A stretch of DNA of 64,000 nt from Zizania palustris (taxonomy: Eukaryota; Streptophyta; Magnoliopsida; Poales; Poaceae): NCBI GenBank assembly GCA_019279435.1, contig JAAALK010000079.1, positions 103,503,332-103,567,331 on the forward strand. Direction: 5' to 3'. Below the pieces are notes generated by a model. It was not told the DNA's origin, made no database searches, and worked only from the letters and a program-made list of their open reading frames with translations. Below, piece by piece: positions 20,914-33,617 of the stretch (position 1 is its first letter; the number at the start of each line of letters is the position of its first letter). Made by a program: the position numbers and the translations under genes.

Positions 20914-22174
20914 TGTCTTTATAGCAAAAACTGGCATTAATGGTCAAATTAGTCAAATACTGAAAAATGATATTTTTGACCGAAAATGTGTCAAACCTGG
21001 CAAAGGCCAGGTCCGGTCAGACCAGACCCATGGGCTCGGTCAGACCAGCCAGGGTCCAGAATATGGATCCGAGAAGGATTCGAGGTATTTTTTTCCCAAA
21101 ACTTATCTTAACAGGGTTTTGGCCGCATCTAACTCTACCTCTAGCAAGGGATAACCAGCCCACCCCCCTATAAATACTAGGTGCAAGGCCGATTCAAGCG
21201 CTCCCTCCGAACAATCCAAAAATCCAAAGCCCTAGCTTTGAATCACGTTTACTTCCTTTACTTTCTGCATCTTCGTGGGTTTGCTTGAAAGCCCTCCGTC
21301 TGCCGCGTCCGTAATCACGGTAACCCTTGTTGGTTTGCTTGTGAACCTCCCGTTAATCCACATAACGGATTGCTATCCTTTTTCTTAGTTTTTATCTCCC
21401 TACTCGGCAATTTGGCCCTCTGGCCAAATTGTGTTTGATCTCTTATTGTCTTTGTAGAATAATTGTCTCCCTGAACACCTCTGCAAAATTTGGAGGCGAT
21501 TGGATCTCGTTTGCTAGGCCATCCAGGTGCTAACAGATCGGATCTGCCGTCATCGGTCCGACCGGGGGCACAGGGCCGGTTTGACCGGAGCCCCTCCGTC
21601 AGGCTATTTTCGGCAATGGCCGGCAGACCAAAGGTGACCCGCTGGTCCGACTGAAGTCCTCTCCACTATGCCGAAGCTTTTCGCCGAAGCCATTTCGCTA
21701 GAGTCCTACGCGCCGGAGCCCACACACTTCAAAGGCTGCCTCGCCGGTCTGACCGGGAGGGCTTCGTCGGTCCGACCATAACCCTCCGCACCGCGCTAGA
21801 CCCTACCTCACAGCTACCTTCACGACGTGCCCTGAAACCCCTCTGCACGTCCGGTCTGACCGAGAGCATACTTCCAGTCTGACCGGGCCTATGGCCGAAG
21901 GTGCCCTAGGGGCCCTTCAGACCAGTCTCCGCTGTAACTCCAAATCGGCCTCCGAATTGGCCGATTCCAAGTATTTTGATCATTTTGTTACTGTTTACAT
22001 TGTTACTAGTACATTTCAGCCAATTGGATTGAAATATCAATTATTTATCTGATTGCCTGGCGACTCCAAATCCCTTCTCACTATCCAGGGTAGTCAGAAC
22101 GCGGCGTCGGTATTGTTACGATACTTTTGGACGTCGAACTGGCCCAAGTGCGGGGGTGCATTTCTGCATCAACA
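20914..22174 (+). repeat. A1 3' LTR (1,261 bp)
   Basis: Starts TGTCTTTATAGC right after the polypurine tract and ends CTGCATCAACA. The A3 LTR ends GTCAACA next to its primer binding site, which fixes the end. Contains six strict GGTCNGACC palindromes and several one-off variants, a CCTATAAATAC TATA-like box near 21170 and leader-like sequence after it. The A1 5' LTR is not in the window, so no age can be computed. Confidence 0.8.
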
Positions 22175-23018
22175 ATATTATTTTTTAAAAAATCAGCGGT
22201 TGCTACTACTAATTTGTTCATCTCTACTAAATGTAAAGTACATCTCTACAAAATGTAAAGTACTCGGTACCAAGCAGCCAACTAGATAGTAGCTAGAGTG
22301 CTCCAGTATTAAGGATGGATATATAATCGGCCAATGCATGACCAGTTTAAAGTCAGTCACTTTTGGGGATGCATGTTCAATCAACAGCAAATTAAAGGTT
22401 GCCGATCATAGACATGAGGCAATTAATTAGCGACGAATATTAATTAATATATATGCTGGAATTTCGAGATAGATCCATATGAATATTTCATAAATTCCTA
22501 AATAAATATCAAAGGTCCAAGTCAAAAGAAAAGGAATACTGAGTAGTTGGAAGTCGGACTCCGGAGTTGGCACTCCCTAGTGCCGAATTCGAGCCAAAGA
22601 CTCGGGAGTCGGGACTAGCACTACCGAGTGCTTGATCTGAGTCGGGACCTAGGAGTCGGTGGTCGGCTTGCCAAACCCAACAACGTGTTCCAGAATTTGA
22701 CTTCATGCCTCGTGGGGACGCAGTATTTCCTTTTCATGTTCTGATTCTTTGGAATCATGTCAAAATCTATGGGATATGGTTATACAGAAACTGATTTGAT
22801 TGATATTGTGATCGCGACATTAGATCTGGTCGCTCCCATATAAATACTCGTACATCTAACCAAAATCAAGATGTTGAAACATACAACAGAACCATGTTAT
22901 GGTTTTGGTTGTCTCTTCATTCTATTTTGCTAATTCTAGGGGATGTCATGAATTATCTTATTCGGACTTTAGTTGTGAAATTGCCTAATATTCCAACAAT
23001 CCAAAAACGTTATTATAG
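22175..23018. other. Unassigned spacer between A1 and A2
   Basis: AT-rich, no coding sequence recognised. Contains a 22-bp tandem duplication (CATCTCTAC-AAATGTAAAGTA, 22218-22263), a small hairpin GGCACT-CCCT-AGTGCC near 22568 and, at 22930-22990, a stretch resembling 60530-60585 (GAATTATCTTATTCGGA). That resemblance suggests old LTR-type sequence, but it is weak. Confidence 0.4.
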
Positions 23019-23980
23019 CTTGTCAAAAGTTTGGCAATATTCAGCTAGCACCTACGTCGATGCTTAATCCTATTATCAAACCATGGTCGTTCCGATGTTG
23101 GAGTTTAGACTTCATGGGCCAAATTTATCCTCCTCCATCTTCAAAAGGGCACCGGTTTGTATTGATGGCAATGGACTACTTCAATAAGTGGACCGAGGCC
23201 GTGCCGCTGAAGAATATGACTCACAACGAGGTAATTGATTTCATCTTGAAACACATTATACAAAGATTCGGCATTTACCAAACTCTCACTACAGACCAAG
23301 GTACTTCGTTTGTTGCTAAAGAGGTGAGGGACTTTGCCGAATACTATGGGATCAAATTGATAAATTCTTCCCCATATTGTGCTCAGGCCAATGGTTAGGC
23401 CGAGTCTAGTAAAAAAATTGTGATTAAACTAATCAAGAAAAAGATTGAAGAGTTTCCAAAAAGGTGGCATGAAGTACTTTTCGAAGCTCTATGGGCTAGT
23501 AGAGTTGCAAGGCACGGTGCCACTAAAATCAGTCCATATGAGTTAGTATATGGACAAGAAGCCGTTCTACCGATAGAGGTGGGTCTTGGCTCACTTAGAT
23601 TTCTTAACCAAGATGGCTTATCGGTCGACGAATATGAGATGCTTCTAAAGGATAATTTAGAAGAGGTGACCGATAAGAGGTTGAAGGCTCTAGAGGCAAT
23701 AGAGAAAGATAAAAGAACAGTAGCTAGATCCTACAACAAGAAGGTCAAGGCAAAATTGTTTCAAATCAACGACTTGGTGTGGAAGACGATTTTGCCATTA
23801 GGATCTAAGAGCTCAAAATTTGGTAAATGGTCACCTAGTTGGGAATGACCTTTTAGGGTAGTCGAAATCACTCCAAGCAACGCATATGTCCTAGAGACTT
23901 TGCAAGGAGAGCGATTTCGAAGGGCTTTGAATGGTAGATATTTGAAAAAGTACTTCCCAAGTGTGTGGCAAAACGCTTGA
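23019..23980 (+). pseudogene. A2 integrase (5'-truncated copy)
   Basis: Homology to A1 begins abruptly at CTTGTCAAAAGTTTGGC and runs to the pol stop at 23978-23980. Readable: LDFMGQIYPP, TDQGTSFVAKEVRDFAEYYGIKLINSSPYCAQANG, then an in-frame TAG where the family reads QAESS, then the C-terminal domain to WSPSWE followed by a TGA from a single-base change. The His/Cys finger and everything upstream are absent. Nearly identical to A1 19868-20829, but it keeps the TDQG Asp that A1 lost. Confidence 0.8.
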
Positions 23981-24063
23981 AGTGTTAAAAGGCCGATATT
24001 AAAAGTATCGCCCAAGGCCCTTCATGCTTTTAGCTCACTAAGTTTGCTAAAAGGCAGGGGGCA

Positions 24064-25011
24064 TGTGTTTATAGCAAAAAATGGCGTTAATGGTCAAATT
24101 AGGTAAATACTGAAAAATGGTATTTTTGATCGAAAATTTGTCAAACCTAGCAAAGGCTGGTCTGACCGGCTATGGTATGCCGGTCCAACCGGCCAGGTCC
24201 GGTCAGACCAGTCCTGTGGGCTCGGTCAGACTAGCCAGGGTCTAGAAGATGGATCCGAGGAGGATTCGAGGTATTTTTGCCCAAAACTTATCTTAACAGG
24301 GTTTTGGCTGCATCTAACTCTACCTCTAGCCAGGGATAACCAGCCCACCCCCCTATAAATACTAGGGGCAAGGACGATTCAAGCGTACCCTCCGAACAAT
24401 CCAAAAATCCAAAGCCCTAGCTTTGAATCGCGTTTATTTCCTTTACTTTCCGCATCTTCGTGGGATTGCTTGAAAGACCTCTGTCTGCCGCATCCGTAAT
24501 CACGGTAACCCTTGTTGGTTCGCTTGTGAACCTCCCGTTAATCCACGTAACGGATTGCTATCTTTTTTCTCGGTTTTTATCACCCTACTCGGCAATTCGG
24601 CCCTCTGGCAAATTGTGTTTGATCTCTTATTTTCTTTGTAGAATAATTGTCTCCCTGAACACCTCTGCAAAATTTGGAGGCGATTGGATCTCATTTGCTA
24701 GGTCGTCTAGGTGATCACAGATCGGATCTGCCGTCGTCGGTCTGACCGAGGGCACAGGGCCGGTCTGACCGGAGCCCCTCCGTCAGGCTATTTTCGGCAA
24801 CGGCCTGTCAGATCGAAGGTGACCCACCGGTCCGACCGAAGTCCTCCGCACTGTGCCGAATCTTTTCGCCGAAGCCCTTTCGCTAGAGTCCTACGTGTCG
24901 GAGCCCGCTAACTTCGAAGGCTCCCTCGCCGGTCCGACCGGGAGGGCTTCGCCGGTTCGACCAGAACCCTCCGCACCGCGCCGGAGCCTACCTCGCAGCT
25001 ACCTTCAGGAC
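24064..25011 (+). repeat. A2 LTR, truncated by D2
   Basis: Starts TGTGTTTATAGC after the tract AAAAGGCAGGGGGCA and follows the A1 LTR closely (TATA-like CCTATAAATAC near 24350, shared leader). It stops at CAGCTACCTTCAGGAC, about three quarters of the way through, where D2 begins; the A1 LTR continues past this point. Rich in GGTCNGACC palindromes, as in A1. Confidence 0.8.
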
Positions 25012-26888
25012 TGTAGGACCAACAGTAGCGACAAGAGGGGGGTGAATGGGTGCCTAAAAAATCTTGCTAAACTATGACTTTAACCCAACACCCAAACGAA
25101 CTTAACCAGACAAATAATATTAGCAAAGCAAATTACAGGTACTAAAGTTGTCTAGCCTCGAAATAACCGGTGTCCTAATTAAAATGATATTAAAGATAAA
25201 CTAAATAGAAATATTGCAGTAAATAAAAATACCCAGATATATCATGAAATATTTATATTGTAATATGTAAATAAAATAATAATAAAATGAATAAAACATG
25301 GATTATTCAAAAATTAATTCAGAAATAAGCTTAAAATATTGCACGTAAAAAACTAGACTAAGAATATTACTGCGACTAATTATATTTTTTTTATATGAGC
25401 AGATTAAACAAAAATATTTAAATAACAATTTCAAGATAATTAATAAGCAGATTAAATAATAATGTTTAGCAGATAAAAGTTATCTTCGAAACAACTAAAA
25501 CAAATTTACTGCTAGTTAAAGGAGATAACCATTTATTTAATTAACTAACTGAAAAATAGCAGATTAAAACTACTTACCTGCATTGACGAATCTCGTCGTC
25601 GTTCTGCTGATGACGATCGTCGAAGAATGTAGATAACGCTGGTCGAAATCCTGCGTCGACTTCCCAACGCACCGAACAGATCTCGTCGACAGCTGCTGAA
25701 AAAAATTCTTCACCGGACGCACGTTGCCGATCACCTGAATGTGTGTTTAATGTGGTGGGGCCCGCTGCCGGCTACTTGCGTGTGCCCTCCTGCGTTGCAC
25801 AGTGCCAAAAGCTGCCGTGGACTCTGTTTTTTCCTGTGTAGCTTTTTGATCGAGTTGACAGGACCAAGTCCTTTCTCTGGTTGTTTCTGGCGAAGCCCCC
25901 TTCTCTGTTCGAAGTCCCTCAGCTCTGCGAGGCAGGCTTCGACCTAACATCTTCAAAGGCTTCGCTGGAACTTTTTACTTCGAACACGAGCGTTAAATCT
26001 TACTTCGAAGTATGCTTTGTTCTAAGGTTTTGTTCTAGCATACTTCGGTACTTTTGCGAAGCATACTTCGACAAGCTTCGAAGTTAGCTTCGAAGCATTT
26101 CTCTCTGTTAGACTTTTCTCGGAGTGTGTTCTCTAAGGTATACTACTGGTGTCTTTTCCGAAGGTCTCAGTTTGTGCGTTCGAAGCTTGTCATTCGAGGT
26201 TAGTCTTCGGTTCGGAGGTTACCACTTCGGTAGACCTACCTCGATCAAGATAACAACGAAGGTAGAGTGTAGGCTTCGATTTGGTCTTTCTGTCGTGTGT
26301 CGGGCTTCGCTTCTCTTTCGGAGGTTGCTTTTCTGAGAGCATGGTTCGAAGCTTTCTGATCGAAGTATAGGCTTCGAAGTACACTGTTCGAAGCAAGCTT
26401 CGATACTTTCATACTTCGCTTCGAAGCATACTTCGCTCTCTGCCACACTCAAACTAGGCTAGACCCAACAAACCTTTGGCACTTCAACGACAACCTTCGT
26501 GTGACTTCGATAAGGGACTACAAAGCAGGCTTCAACCTGCGAAGCAGGCTTTGACACTGCGAAGCAGGCTTCGCCAAGTTTCGAACAGGAGACAAATTTT
26601 GAACAGTAACTTCTCATCCCATTCCATGTGTACTTAGATTATTTTACTGAGAAGTTTAATCTGCCATGTGTTGAATATTTTGTTTATCTGCCTATTAGCA
26701 CTGTATTGGTGTTTCTCTGTTTTGGCACCGATTGTTTTTAGGCTAGATACTTTTTAGACTTAGGCTTTCTGTTCACACTCTGGTGCTTAGTCTTTTGAGG
26801 TGCGTTGGGTGTTGGGAGCAGGCCATAGATTCTAAAGAATTTTTAGGCGCCCATTCACCCCCCTCTATTCGCTACTTTTGGTCCAACA
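25012..26888. mobile_element. D2: two D-type LTR ends in inverted orientation
   Basis: The left end TGTAGGACCAACAGTAGCGA and the right end (reverse-complemented: TGTTGGACCAAAAGTAGCGA) are inverted repeats over at least 50 bp with few mismatches, including GAGGGGGGTGAATGGG, and weaker similarity continues beyond 100 bp. The right arm (25847-26888) is the same sequence as the last 1.1 kb of D1. The left arm is AT-rich and diverged. The flanks do not match: A2 LTR on the left, C gag on the right. So this is either two LTR fragments joined head to head or a rearranged inverted-repeat element. No coding sequence. Confidence 0.5.
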
Positions 26889-27566
26889 CCGCTCCACCAG
26901 CTCCGGCCGCTCAGCCGACACCCGCCGCCAAGGCCCCGATATTGAGGGATCGGACGGGGAAGCCAGTCGTCTGCTTCAACTGCCGGAAAGAAGGGCACTA
27001 CTCGCACCAGTGTCCTCACCCTAAGCAGCCCCAAGGTGCGGCACCCAACCAGGTGGTTCGTGCCTGCGTTGATGATTGCCACTCCAGGCAATAAAACCTT
27101 AGCCCACTTATACAGTCCTATGGTTAAGATAGAGATCCAAGGAGTATTGTTCCGGGCCGAGCCAGTCCTCATTAAGTGCACCAGACTCAACCTCATCCTA
27201 GGGATGGATTGGTTGATGAAGCAGAAGGGAGTGATCGACTGTGCCAACAAGTCCGTAATAGTGACCAACCCCGAAGGCAAAGCCGTCACTTTTCGGATGA
27301 CCAGCCGCAAACCACTTGAGGCATCTCATCACTCTCTAGCCATTGAAGAAGTGTCCATAGTCAAGGAGTTCATAGACGTCTTCCTAGAGGACCTACCAGG
27401 AATGCCTCCCAAGCGGGACATCAAATTCAGAATCGAGCTTGTCCCCGGGACAACTCCAATCTCCAAGCGCCCATACCGGATGGCCACCAATGAATTAGCC
27501 GAAGTCAAGAGCAACATCGAAGACCTGGAACAGAAAGGGTACATCCGACCGAGTACCTCACCCTGA
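26889..27566 (+). pseudogene. C gag end and protease (truncated)
   Basis: The zinc knuckle CFNCRKEGHYSHQC (about 26971-27012) marks the end of gag. The protease N-terminal part with its catalytic Asp appears deleted or out of frame; LGMDWLMKQKGVIDC and the RT-proximal linker VFLEDLPGMPPKRDIKFRIELVPG are readable to the TGA at 27564-27566. Sequence abuts D2 directly on the left, so the element is missing its 5' LTR and most of gag. Motifs are those of the Tekay/Del chromovirus clade. Confidence 0.8.
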
Positions 27567-28268
27567 GGTGCACCGGTTATCTTTGCCATGAAGAAGGACA
27601 AGAATAAAATGATGTGCGTGGACTATAGAGCCCTGAACGACGTAACCATCAAGAACAAGTACCCATTGCCTCAGATCGACGACCTGTTCGATCAACTGAA
27701 AGGATCCTCGGTGTTTTCCAAGATTGACCTTAGGTTAGGTTATCACCAATTGAGGATTAAAGAAGAGGACATACCCAAGACTGCCTTCACCTCCCGCTAT
27801 GGACTCTACGAGTATACTGTGATGTTGTTCGGACTCACGAATGCCCCAGCCTTTTTCATGAACATGATGAACAATGTATTCATGGAATTCTTGGATAAGT
27901 TCATCGTGGTATTCATCGATGATATCCTCGTCTACTCCAAGACCAAGGAAGAACACGAAACCCACCTCCGTCTGACCCTCGAAAAGCTAAGGGAACAACA
28001 ACTATATGCCAAATACAGCAAGTGCGAATTTTGGTCGTCAGAGGTGACGTTCCTCAGTCATGTCATATCTACCGGAGGAATAGCTGTGGATCCAACCACC
28101 GTGGAAGCCGTGACCAACTGCTTGCAGCCTACGAGCGTGACCGAGATCCAGAGTTTTCTCGGATTGGCCAGATACTACCTCCAGTTCATCGAGAACTTTT
28201 CAAAGATCACCAAGCCTATGACCACTGCTGCAAAAGGAGGTAAAATTAGAATGGACCCCAGATTGTGA
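27567..28268 (+). pseudogene. C reverse transcriptase
   Basis: RT of a Tekay/Del-like chromovirus: MCVDYRALNDVTIKNKYPLPQIDDLFDQL, FSKIDLRLGYHQLRI, FGLTNAPAFFMNMMN and the catalytic FIDDILVYS, all intact. It opens after a stop at 27564 and is lost to a frameshift at 28250-28268 (GKIRMDPRL then stop). The catalytic Asp pair is present, but the frame is broken on both sides. Confidence 0.85.
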
Positions 28269-30237
28269 AGAAAGTTTCCAAACTCTTAAAAAGAAGCTCG
28301 TGTCAGCTCCAATACTTACCCTCCCAGACATCCGGAACGACTTCCATGTCTACTTGATGCCTGCCTCCAAGGTTTGGGGTGTGTCTTAATGCAAGATGGG
28401 AAGGTGATATCTTACGCCTCCTGACAGCTGAGACCGCATGAGCTGAACTACCCAACCCATGACCTGGAGTTAGCATATGTGGTTCATGCCTTGAAGATAT
28501 GGAGACATTACCTTGTGGGAAATCGGTGTGAGGTCTTCACCGACCACAAGAGCCTCAAGTATATATTCACCCAACGAGACCTGAACCTCAGGCAGAGGAG
28601 ATGGTTGGAGTTGATCAAGGATTATGACTTGGGCATTCATTATCATCCCGGCAAGGCAAATGTGGTGGCAGACGCCCTTAGTCGAAAAGGGTATTGCAAT
28701 GCCATCATGATACAGGACCAGGCCCCTTTGCTATACAAGGAGATGGAAAGGATGAATTTAGGGATCACCACCCGAGCGTACCTCGCTGCTTTGGAGTCTA
28801 GGCCTGTCTTGATAGACCAGATCCGAGAAAAGCAGAAGGAAGACACGGACATCTTGGAGATCCAACAGAACATGCGGAAGGGTAAAGCCCCCGGATTCTC
28901 CGAGGACGAGCATGGTACCATCTGGTTTGGAAACCAGATATGCGTACCCGACAAGCCTGAGTTGAAGACCCTCATCCTTCAAGAAGCTCATGATACTCTA
29001 TACTCCATACATCCCGGGAGTACAAAGATGTATCAAGACCTAAAGGAGAAATATTGGTGGGTCAGCATGAAGAGGGAAATAGCTGAGTATGTGGCCAAGT
29101 GCGACACATGCCGGTGAGTCAAAGCAGAGCACCAAAGACCTGCTGGACTGTTACAACCCCTCAAGGTCCCCGAATGGAAGTGGGAAGAGATAGGAATGGA
29201 CTTCATCATGGGACTACCCAGGAACCAAGCTGGTCATGATTCTATCTGGGTGATCGTCGACCGACTCACCAAGGTGGCTCACTTCATCCCCGTCAAGACA
29301 ACTTACACTGTCGCGAAGTTGGCTGAGTTGTATATGACCTAGATCGTGTGCCTTCATGGAGTTCCAAAGAAGATTGTATCTGACCGTGGGAGTCAGTTTA
29401 CCTCTATGTTTTGGAAGAACCTTCTGGAGGAACTCAGCACCTGGCTGAACTTTAGCACAACCTATCATCCACAGACCGATGGTCAAACCAAAAGGGTTAA
29501 CCAGATATTGGAGGATATGCTTAGAGCTTGCGCTCTAGACTTTGGCGGAATGTGGGACAAGAACTTGCCCTATTCGGAGTTCTCCTACAATAACGGCTAT
29601 CAAGCTAGCATGCAAATGTCCCCGTTCGAAGCACTCTACGGGCGTAAGTGCAGAACACTGTTACTCTGGGATCAGACCGGAGAGTCGCAACTGTTTGGGA
29701 CATATATTCTAAGATAAGCTGAAGAGAAGGTCAAGATCATCAGGGACAGATTGAAGATAGCCCAATCCCGACAGAATAGCTACGCCGATAACCGACGAAG
29801 AGACCTGACCTTCAAGGAGGGTGATTATGTCTATCTCCGAGTGACTCCCCTCCATGGCATTCAAAGGTTCAACATGAAGGGCAAGCTAGCAGCCCGCTAT
29901 GTCGAACCTTTTCAGATCCTCCGACGGCAAGGAGAAGTGGCATATCAACTAGAACTACCTCCATCTCTGGCAGGAGTTTATGATGTGTTCCACGTCTCCC
30001 AACTGAAGAAGTGTCTTCGTGTGCCCGCCGAGCAAGCCGATCTCCAACAACTCAATGTCCAAGGGGATTTGACCTAGATCGAGAAGCCCGTCAAGATCCT
30101 AGAGAATAAGGAAAGAGTAAGCAAGAGCCGTGTGGTTTGTTTCTGCAAGGTTCAGTGGGACAACCACCTCGTTGAAGAAGCCACATGGGAAAAAGAAGAT
30201 GAGTTGAAAGCCCAAAACCCAGAGCTATTCGAGTAGC
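28269..30237 (+). pseudogene. C RNase H, integrase and chromodomain
   Basis: RNase H (VFTDHKSLKYIFTQRDLNLRQRRW, NVVADALSRKGY) is open from 28479. Integrase finger HPGSTKMYQDLKEKYWW...CDTCR ends at a stop (29115). Core blocks IGMDFIMGLPR and SDRGSQFTS are followed by a changed third block (TDGQTKRVNQ; the usual Glu reads Lys). The GPF-type tail FHVSQLKKCL leads into a C-terminal chromodomain (VQWDNHLVEEATWEKEDEL, 30150-30210) before the stop at 30235-30237. The chromodomain confirms a chromovirus; such domains are thought to steer integration to modified histones. Four or more stops or shifts; inactive. Confidence 0.85.
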
Positions 30238-30263
30238 GTTCCAATCTCGAGGACGAGATTCTT

Positions 30264-33200
30264 TGTAAGGGAAAATAAAAATATCATTTAATCTATTTTC
30301 CTGGAATTATTTATTTTGGAAATACCTTTAATGCCCTCCTTAACCTTTTTGAACTAGAACCTAGATGAAATGACCAAACCATAGGCTGGAAAATTTTGTA
30401 TATGATCCCAAGGCCAAGATATATTTTTGAGAATGTTTACAATTTTTTATCAACCATGGAAGTAGCCCAGATATTTTAATTCATTTTTTGTAACTATTTT
30501 TATTCAAAAAAATATTAAAACAGTAACGGGCCCTCCCCCTCCCTTTCACTCTCTCCCGACCGGCCCAGCCCACTCCCCTCCCATGCCTCGGACTGACACC
30601 CGGGCCCCACCCGTCAGAAACCCTCTCCTCTCCGCGCGCACACCCGACTGCCCGACCCCACCCATCAGTCGCCTCGCTCGCTCGCGCCCGCTGCCCAGTG
30701 GCCCCCACCTATCGGACCCGTCGTCCACCTCCCGCCACCGCCCCCAAATCGTGCCGGCCGATGACCTCGTCTCGGATCCACCTCGCTGGCCCCTCCCTCA
30801 TTCAATTGACGTCGGTTTAATGCACCCCGAGGCCCGCAGGCCATTTAATCGCGTTAATTGACGCGTTTTAACCCCGGGAACACAGCACCGTGCATGGCCG
30901 AGACCTCGCCAATGAGTTAAAGCCCTACCCTCGGCTTTCCTTGCATGCGAGCTCCTCCGACGCATCTATTTACCCCCTGGCCTCCACCGCGTTCGACCTC
31001 CACGCTCTCGCAGTCCAAAACAGAACCAAATGCTTGAGACACACGTTTTAGCACCACACCACCGCCCTCACTCCACTCGCCGCTCGCCATCGCCGGAGTC
31101 CCCATCCATCCTCGCCGACCGCAGCGCTGTGACCGCAAGCCCCATCCCGACCTCGGCCACCTCTCCATCACCGATGAACCCCGCCGGATCTCCCACGCCA
31201 ACGAGGACCCGAACGTCTTCGCCGCCGTCGCTCGTCGCCGGCCATGCCCCATCTACCTTGGACCACCGCAAGGGTACCCCCGTGTTCCCCTTAGCGTCCT
31301 CTTTCCATTTCTAGGCTTATCTAGGTCCGTCGTCGCTTGCCATGGCCCCGGGCCTGCTCGCCGTCGCCGGAGAAGACGACCAGCACGGGTCGAGTACCCG
31401 TGCCGTGTCGGATTCAATTGCGACCGTGCGATCTGGATCCGACGGTGATAATTAAGTCCCTCGTGCGGTTTAATCGGATCCATTAGATCTCAGTGAAGCG
31501 TTATGTTTTAATCTGAGCCGTTCGCTAGTATTTAAACCCCGCATCGCATCTAGACAGCACGATGCGTACCGTTTCAATGTTTTAATCCTAGCCGTCCGCG
31601 ATAACTTAACTCCCCCACCTCGCCCATGGCCGCCCGATCGCGATCCAATGGCAGATCTCAATCCGGCGCACGCGCACAGTGCGCGGGTTCAGCGTGAGCC
31701 TTGCTCACCGTGGACCCGAGGCTGTTTTGGATTTAATTCAAATTCCAGAAATGGTTTTAAACTTCTAAAATTCATATCTTGCGCATTTGAACTCCAAAAA
31801 TTACCATTTCAATTCCAGAAAATTTATAATTTTACCCTCTACATGTTAATACAATAAAAACAGTATGTTTACTTTGGATATTTCATGTTTATTTAATAAA
31901 GTATCCAAATGCCCTTTAAGAAAAATTACAAATTTGATTATTTGAATCTCAGCAAAATTTATCTTTATTCTTTTCCTGTTAATAGAGTGGAACCACTAAG
32001 TTTTCTCTCAACCACTTATTTTTAATTGATTAGAAAACTTAAAATAAAATTTGTTCACACCCTTACCTCTTTTATTAAAGGACAATATTTCATTATAGTT
32101 CATTTTAAATTATTCCTAAAATGAATTTCAGAAAACTTAACAACTTGGTTTCCTTTAAATTGACCCAATCAAAACATATATGCTTGTTGCGTGGTTTTAG
32201 ATTGTTTAACTGAGTGTTGTATTTATTTTATTTTATTTTTATTGGAAAGACTACGACGCCGCCGAGGAGCCGGAATACTTCCCGGAAGTTCCTCCCTCTC
32301 CTTTCGCTGAACAAGGCAAGTCACCAAACCAATCTTTTGAGCATATTGAACCCATGTTTTACCAAACTATCGCTAAAACACATAGGATATACATGCATTA
32401 GTCAAATGAAACCCTTACAATATATTTATTAGGATCCCCCGACCTTGATGTGCAACCCAAGCCATGCTATCTAGCCTAAACTCCTTGTCACCATATGATT
32501 AGTGTTATTAGCTAGTGTCCAATGTATCGACACGATTGCTATAGGATTAAAAATGAGTCGTAGCAACTTGGTTCTATAATATGATCCCCGTTATCCTCAT
32601 CTTTGGAATTCTGTTGGTGATAGAGTTTTGGTTGTGAGTGTACGCATGGTGGGTTCCGGGTGCAGGCTAGGGCATTGGTCGGTATCACCCGGGGCACTAT
32701 AAGGACCGGTCTGCGGTATCCGTTGCAATACACTTCCGTACTAACCACAAGTCTAATGGGTAAGTCCTAACTAAGGTATGGAGTGTTCCAAACCGAGGCC
32801 ACCACTTGGAGATGGGTCAAGCAGCACCTGCGGGTGGCTTGTAACGATGTGGCACAAAAGGGGGTGCGACGTTAGTCGGGATGCGGGCCGGCGCGCGGGA
32901 AACCTAGAGCGGGTGGTTATCCCTTGGAGCATTTCATGCCGAGGTTTTGGCACGAGTTCCCATGGTATGGGTCATCTCGTTACACTTTGGTGTTTGGGAT
33001 GTGTGCCTTGTGGGTACAGTAGTACACCTCTGATCAGAGTCATAAATCTTTTCGAAAAGCCGAGCCCACGATCAAGGGCGGGTTGCGTGACATCCCACAG
33101 TTAGTTTACTTTCAATATGTGTGTGCATGATGGTTTGACGTGTAAGGACTGTTGTGCGAGGAGGGAAAACGTACTCCTTGAGTTAGATGGTATTATTGTT

Positions 33201-33617
33201 GTTCATGTTTACTATTCCGCATGATTAAATTTGACTACACTAAATGCAATAACTGAAAATGTACTTTTCCACACTTTTAGCCATTATCCTTCCTTTGTTA
33301 TTACCTTGCATTACTACTTGCATTTGCGGTGGCTTGTTGAGTACTTTTGTAGTCATACCCGTTGGACACACATCAGAGGATGCCTACTACGAGGATGGTC
33401 TGGAGTAGCGACCCAGTCAAGAAGAAAGATCCTGAAGAAGGCGTTCGTCATGCAGTTTATTTTGTCACTGTTTTTATTTAACTCTTATGTAATAATATGG
33501 CCTGCGCACCATGAATGTTTGCCCGTATGTACGATGTCGCATGATGAACCTCTTGTTATTATTGTTTTTCTATGAAATTCAATAATGTTCTGATTTTGAT
33601 AAATCGGGGCGCCACAC
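30264..33617 (+). repeat. C 3' LTR (about 3.35 kb)
   Basis: Collinear with the solo LTR at 7324-10731 from ATTTTCCTGGAATTATTT to the end GGGGCGCCACA. The first ~20 bp and the polypurine tract are altered by a small deletion (TGTAAGGGAAAATAAA instead of TGTAGCACCCC). It ends inside A3 integrase, showing that C inserted into A3. Open frames such as 30583-30861 are GC-rich non-coding sequence. The 5' LTR is missing. Confidence 0.85.

Noticed and set aside
25012..26888. D2 as a MULE-type transposon with long terminal inverted repeats
   Set aside because: Arms are very unequal beyond ~100 bp, there is no target duplication, no transposase, and the right arm is the end of an LTR-like sequence (D1). 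Kept as an open alternative in the findings but not called.
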